A DNA stretch of 8,221 bases from an uncultured Candidatus Saccharibacteria bacterium. GTDB taxonomy: Bacteria; Patescibacteriota; Saccharimonadia; Saccharimonadales; Saccharimonadaceae. Of this stretch, positions 6,704 to 8,221 are shown one piece after another. Every line of letters begins with the position of its first letter. The stretch's first letter is position 1. The translations under genes and the position numbers were made by a program. Under the pieces are notes generated by a model. That model saw nothing but the letters and a program-made list of their open reading frames with translations, had not been told where the DNA came from and did no database searches. The stretch covers positions 1 through 8,221 of the forward strand of contig CALHVV010000015.1 of assembly GCA_938036915.1 (NCBI GenBank), in the 5' to 3' direction.

Positions 6704-6910
6704 TCACTTCTTCAAGTTCGTATCTTTATAACGGCAGTATATAGCCGCCAGTATAAGCGCCATTACTACAAAGAATATGATGATATGAACCGCAACGTCT
6801 GGTGTCTTACCAGAAATACCATCACCAAATGCAGTATTGATGGAATTATAGATCAACAGTAGCGCTGCAAGTAAGCACACATTGTAGGCGATTTTATATC
6901 TGTATTCCAT
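6704..6910 (-). CDS. Small two-helix membrane protein, unknown function
   Basis: A predicted 68-aa protein I do not recognise. It has two clear hydrophobic segments, about residues 7-27 (IAYNVCLLAALLLIYNSI and following) and 42-58 (HIIIFFVVMALILAAIY). They are joined by a short polar loop with GDGISGKTPD and followed by a basic tail, RYKDTNLKK. By the positive-inside rule both ends would face the cytoplasm. The composition is far from that of the antisense shadow frames, which supports a real gene, but the region is AT-rich and there is no Shine-Dalgarno site. A TACAAT on the minus strand at 6965-6960 could be a -10 box with a leader of about 45 nt. It is convergent with the glycosyltransferase gene, with 25 bp between the stops. 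Small size and lack of known homology keep confidence moderate. Confidence 0.5.
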   Translation of the reverse strand: MEYRYKIAYNVCLLAALLLIYNSINTAFGDGISGKTPDVAVHIIIFFVVMALILAAIYCRYKDTNLKK

Positions 6911-7078
6911 GAGCGTTGTTGCTTTCGTTGCATATCGTAGATTTAATACGTATGCCCTTATTGTACATTATTGATAGGATCAATTTTAAAGGGTGTTTGC
7001 TACTAACTGGTAGATAATACACAGTAAGCTATCTAGCCATGTCAATTCAGGCTATTCACTTAGTTGCATTTTTGCAAT
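6911..7078. other. AT-rich intergenic stretch
   Basis: Between the small membrane protein start and the tRNA-Gly terminator there is no credible coding frame on either strand. It contains a possible -10 (TACAAT, minus strand, 6965-6960) and a short inverted repeat, TTGCA-TTTT-TGCAA at 7064-7077, next to the tRNA terminator. I see nothing else that can be named. Confidence 0.5.
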
Positions 7079-7101
7079 AAAAAAGCACCTAGTAAAGGTG
7101 C
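7079..7101 (-). terminator. Intrinsic terminator of tRNA-Gly
   Basis: On the minus strand GCACCT and AGGTGC (7101-7096 and 7090-7085) form a perfect 6-bp stem with a 5-nt loop, directly followed by six T (7084-7079). It lies 18 nt beyond the tRNA CCA end, as expected for a monocistronic tRNA transcript. Confidence 0.85.
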
Positions 7102-7119
7102 ATTTGTTCGCATTTTGTA

Positions 7120-7195
7120 TGGTGCGGGTTAGGAGACTCTAACTCCTGGCCTCTTCCATGGCAAGGAAGCGCTCTAACAACTGAGCTAAACCCGC
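7120..7195 (-). tRNA. tRNA-Gly(GCC) with unusual U19, A56 and A73
   Basis: A 76-nt tRNA with encoded CCA. The acceptor stem is GCGGGTT/AACCCGC (7 perfect pairs), the D stem GCTC/GAGC, the anticodon stem CTTCC/GGAAG with loop TTGCCAT (anticodon GCC), the variable loop AGGCC, and the T stem AGGAG/CTCCT. The first three acceptor pairs, G1-C72, C2-G71 and G3-C70, and C35-C36 agree with glycine identity. Two normally near-invariant bases differ: the D-loop reads AGTTGTTA, so position 19 is U instead of G, and the T-loop reads TTAGAGT, so position 56 is A instead of C. These two bases pair with each other in the tRNA elbow, so U19-A56 may be a compensatory pair. The discriminator is A73; bacterial tRNA-Gly usually has U73. 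It has its own strong promoter and terminator. The tRNA-Gly(GCC) call is secure; whether it serves translation or another use is open. Confidence 0.95.
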
Positions 7196-7210
7196 ATGTT
7201 GCTGAGTTGT

Positions 7211-7239
7211 ATTATATGGAATAGTGCGTAAAATTTCAA
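7211..7239 (-). promoter_or_regulatory. Near-consensus sigma70-type promoter of tRNA-Gly
   Basis: On the minus strand TTGAAA (7239-7234), a spacer of exactly 17 nt and a perfect TATAAT (7216-7211) precede the tRNA. The predicted start is near 7204, about 9 nt before the mature 5' end at 7195. This is the best promoter match in the window. The spacer contains CACTATTCCA, which is repeated in inverted orientation at 7293-7302. Confidence 0.85.
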
Positions 7240-7302
7240 GCCCTTTCTTGTATAAATCGCACACTATTCGCTCGTGCGCACTTCGGCTTCACCACTATTC
7301 CA
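7217..7302. repeat. 10-bp inverted repeat with an extra half copy, one arm in the tRNA-Gly promoter
   Basis: TGGAATAGTG at 7217-7226 is the exact reverse complement of CACTATTCCA at 7293-7302. CACTATTC occurs a third time at 7262-7269. The first arm fills most of the spacer between the -10 and -35 boxes of the tRNA-Gly promoter. An 8-bp palindrome, GTGCGCAC (7274-7281), lies between. This could be an operator cluster; an arm length of 10 bp can also occur by chance. Confidence 0.5.
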
Positions 7303-7451
7303 GGAAATGTATGGGCGGCTATTTGTATGCTAGCCTCTTACTTTTGGAGAAGCGGAAACTAAATTATATTTCAATCCTCACCTTTTATCGGATACATCAG
7401 GAAGGTTCACGCAAGAATCTCCTGCAAATTTAAGTACGCAGAAAATATACT
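7240..7451. other. Gene-free region between the CHAP gene and the tRNA-Gly promoter
   Basis: No convincing coding frame exists on either strand; the one open plus-strand frame (7224-7433) overlaps the tRNA promoter, has no ribosome binding site and shows no protein-like composition. A minus-strand TATAAT at 7368-7363 could start a short non-coding transcript toward the tRNA. The repeat cluster described separately lies in the left part. No terminator for the CHAP gene is evident. Confidence 0.5.
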
Positions 7452-8081
7452 CTACTCCGCCGCACCAAAGCCACGAATTTTGCCAACGGCCGCTCGATCG
7501 ATTGTGCTGACGTGGATTGCGTTGCCTTCGTTGCCGCCAACGGTGGTGAGCTTGCCATCTTGGTAGCGCAAAAGGATGTTAACATGCTCGCCGCGCTGGC
7601 TGGTTGTGTCGTAGAGGATGGCATCGCCTGGCTGGGGCGTATAGCCACTATCAGCTGAGTGCCAACGACCAGCGGCGCGATAGTATGCCTCGAGGCTGCG
7701 CACACCAGGGATGCGCCAGCCACCATTGTGTGGGTTGACGAATGGCACACCTGCCTGCTGATGTACCCAGCTGACAAAGTTTGCACACCAGTCTTGCCGC
7801 TCGCCCTGGCTGTAGAATGTACCAGGCTGTGGAGTGTCAAATTGCTGGTGAGCAGTCGTGATGATCTTCGCTCGGACGGGCGATAACTGCTTCGTATCTA
7901 TCGCTGGAAATTCCTCTTTTTGCCTAAGCTGCTGGACTGGATGGGGTTGCACGCGGCGTGGTATAAAAAACAGGACGCCATACACAATAGCACTGCACAG
8001 TACAATCGCAAGCATAACCCAGAGCGCAAACAGAGCAAAACGTTGCCAGGAGAGCGGTGTGGACTGACGGAGTGATTTCAT
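7452..8081 (-). CDS. Membrane-anchored CHAP-domain peptidoglycan hydrolase
   Basis: Likely a cysteine amidase or endopeptidase that cuts peptidoglycan cross-bridges or stem peptides outside the membrane. The 209 aa begin with a short basic N-terminus and one hydrophobic helix (about residues 15-40) followed by PRR, with no clear cleavage site, so it is probably a signal anchor. A linker of about 35 residues leads to the CHAP domain (about 70-200). The catalytic Cys is C99 in GERQDWCANFVSWV; the His is H166 in GEHVNILL; the third polar residue is probably in GGNEGN (N184 or E185). PQPGDAILYD is the usual CHAP strand before the His. A TATAAT box 7 nt before the ATG and the lack of a Shine-Dalgarno site suggest a leaderless mRNA. 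It could act in self cell-wall remodelling or division, or on a neighbouring cell; the sequence does not decide. Confidence 0.88.
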   Translation of the reverse strand: MKSLRQSTPLSWQRFALFALWVMLAIVLCSAIVYGVLFFIPRRVQPHPVQQLRQKEEFPAIDTKQLSPVRAKIITTAHQQFDTPQPGTFYSQGERQDWCANFVSWVHQQAGVPFVNPHNGGWRIPGVRSLEAYYRAAGRWHSADSGYTPQPGDAILYDTTSQRGEHVNILLRYQDGKLTTVGGNEGNAIHVSTIDRAAVGKIRGFGAAE

Positions 8082-8088
8082 AGTGCTT

Positions 8089-8094
8089 ATTATA
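8089..8094 (-). promoter_or_regulatory. -10 box of the CHAP gene (leaderless arrangement)
   Basis: A perfect TATAAT on the minus strand ends 7 nt before the ATG at 8081, so the predicted transcript start falls at or beside the start codon. No convincing -35 box is visible (TTACCC-like at an 18-nt spacing). Confidence 0.6.
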
Positions 8095-8131
8095 CACGGA
8101 CGTCTTGTTTGTGGGTAAGTTGTATCATACT

Positions 8132-8165
8132 AAAAGAAAAACACCCTCTTATTCTAAAGAGAGTG
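8132..8165 (-). terminator. Strong intrinsic terminator of tRNA-Phe
   Basis: On the minus strand CACTCTCTT (8165-8157) and AAGAGGGTG (8150-8142) form a 9-bp stem with one G-U wobble and a 6-nt loop, followed by TTTTTCTTTT (8141-8132). It begins 6 nt after the tRNA-Phe CCA end and separates that transcript from the CHAP gene promoter. Confidence 0.9.
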
Positions 8166-8171
8166 CTTTAC

Positions 8172-8221
8172 TGGTGGCTCCTACTAGACTCGAACTAGTG
8201 ACACAAGGCTCTTCAGGCCTC
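8172..8221 (-). tRNA. tRNA-Phe(GAA), 3' 50 nt (5' part outside window)
   Basis: The visible part runs from base 27 to the encoded CCA. The anticodon stem is GAGGC/GCCTT (with one G-U pair), the loop CTGAAGA with anticodon GAA, the variable loop GTGTC, the T stem ACTAG/CTAGT with a normal T-loop TTCGAGT, then AGGAGCC, A73 and CCA. The D arm and 5' acceptor strand lie beyond the window, so the D-loop cannot be compared. The normal C56 here shows that the altered T-loop of the nearby tRNA-Gly is not a feature shared by all tRNAs of this genome. Confidence 0.9.

Noticed and set aside
7120..7195. The altered tRNA-Gly as a decaying pseudogene.
   Set aside because: All four stems pair perfectly, CCA is encoded, the promoter is near consensus and the terminator is intact; the two changed bases can pair with each other. 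These do not look like random decay.
7224..7433. 69-aa open frame on the plus strand upstream of the tRNA-Gly.
   Set aside because: It begins inside the tRNA promoter spacer, has no ribosome binding site or promoter and no protein-like features.

Overview
This 8.2 kb window is a compact bacterial chromosome segment, GC-moderate in the genes and AT-rich between them. I see no phage, transposon, CRISPR or plasmid signature. The gene mix is a RarA-type ATPase, TypA/BipA, a GH37 trehalase, a GT4 glycosyltransferase, a divergent M16-like protein and a membrane-anchored CHAP hydrolase. Genes are tightly packed, and several first genes appear to have -10 boxes only 6-7 nt before the ATG. My best guess is a small-genome bacterium of the Patescibacteria/CPR type, possibly Saccharibacteria. 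That is an impression from gene style; no rRNA or phylogenetic marker is present to confirm it.

Layout. Positions 1-689 (+) hold the C-terminal part of rarA, entering from the left edge. Convergent to it, on the minus strand, is a likely two-gene operon, typA (4335-2485) followed after 24 nt by a trehalase (2460-832). Next come two divergent genes that share a 55-bp spacer: a 301-aa protein with an HxxEH motif (5372-4467, minus) and a 416-aa GT4 glycosyltransferase (5428-6678, plus). The stretch 6680-7450 is AT-rich. It holds a probable 68-aa two-helix membrane protein (minus), a tRNA-Gly(GCC) with its own near-consensus promoter and intrinsic terminator (minus), and about 250 bp with no gene but with a small repeat cluster. 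Then follow the CHAP-domain protein (8081-7452, minus) and the 3' two thirds of a tRNA-Phe(GAA) with a strong terminator (minus) at the right edge.

How the parts relate. The glycosyltransferase and the CHAP hydrolase point to envelope glycan work. TypA is a ribosome-associated stress GTPase, and the trehalase cleaves the stress sugar trehalose. RarA acts at stalled replication forks. No single pathway ties them together.

The most interesting signal is in the tRNA-Gly. Position 19 is U instead of G and position 56 is A instead of C, so the normally near-invariant G19-C56 elbow pair is replaced by a possible compensatory U19-A56 pair. It also has A73 rather than the usual bacterial U73. The neighbouring tRNA-Phe has a normal T-loop. 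Other points worth attention are the mirrored, apparently leaderless divergent promoters, the HxxEH(73)E protein, the C8 tract at the start of the glycosyltransferase, and the typA-trehalase pairing.
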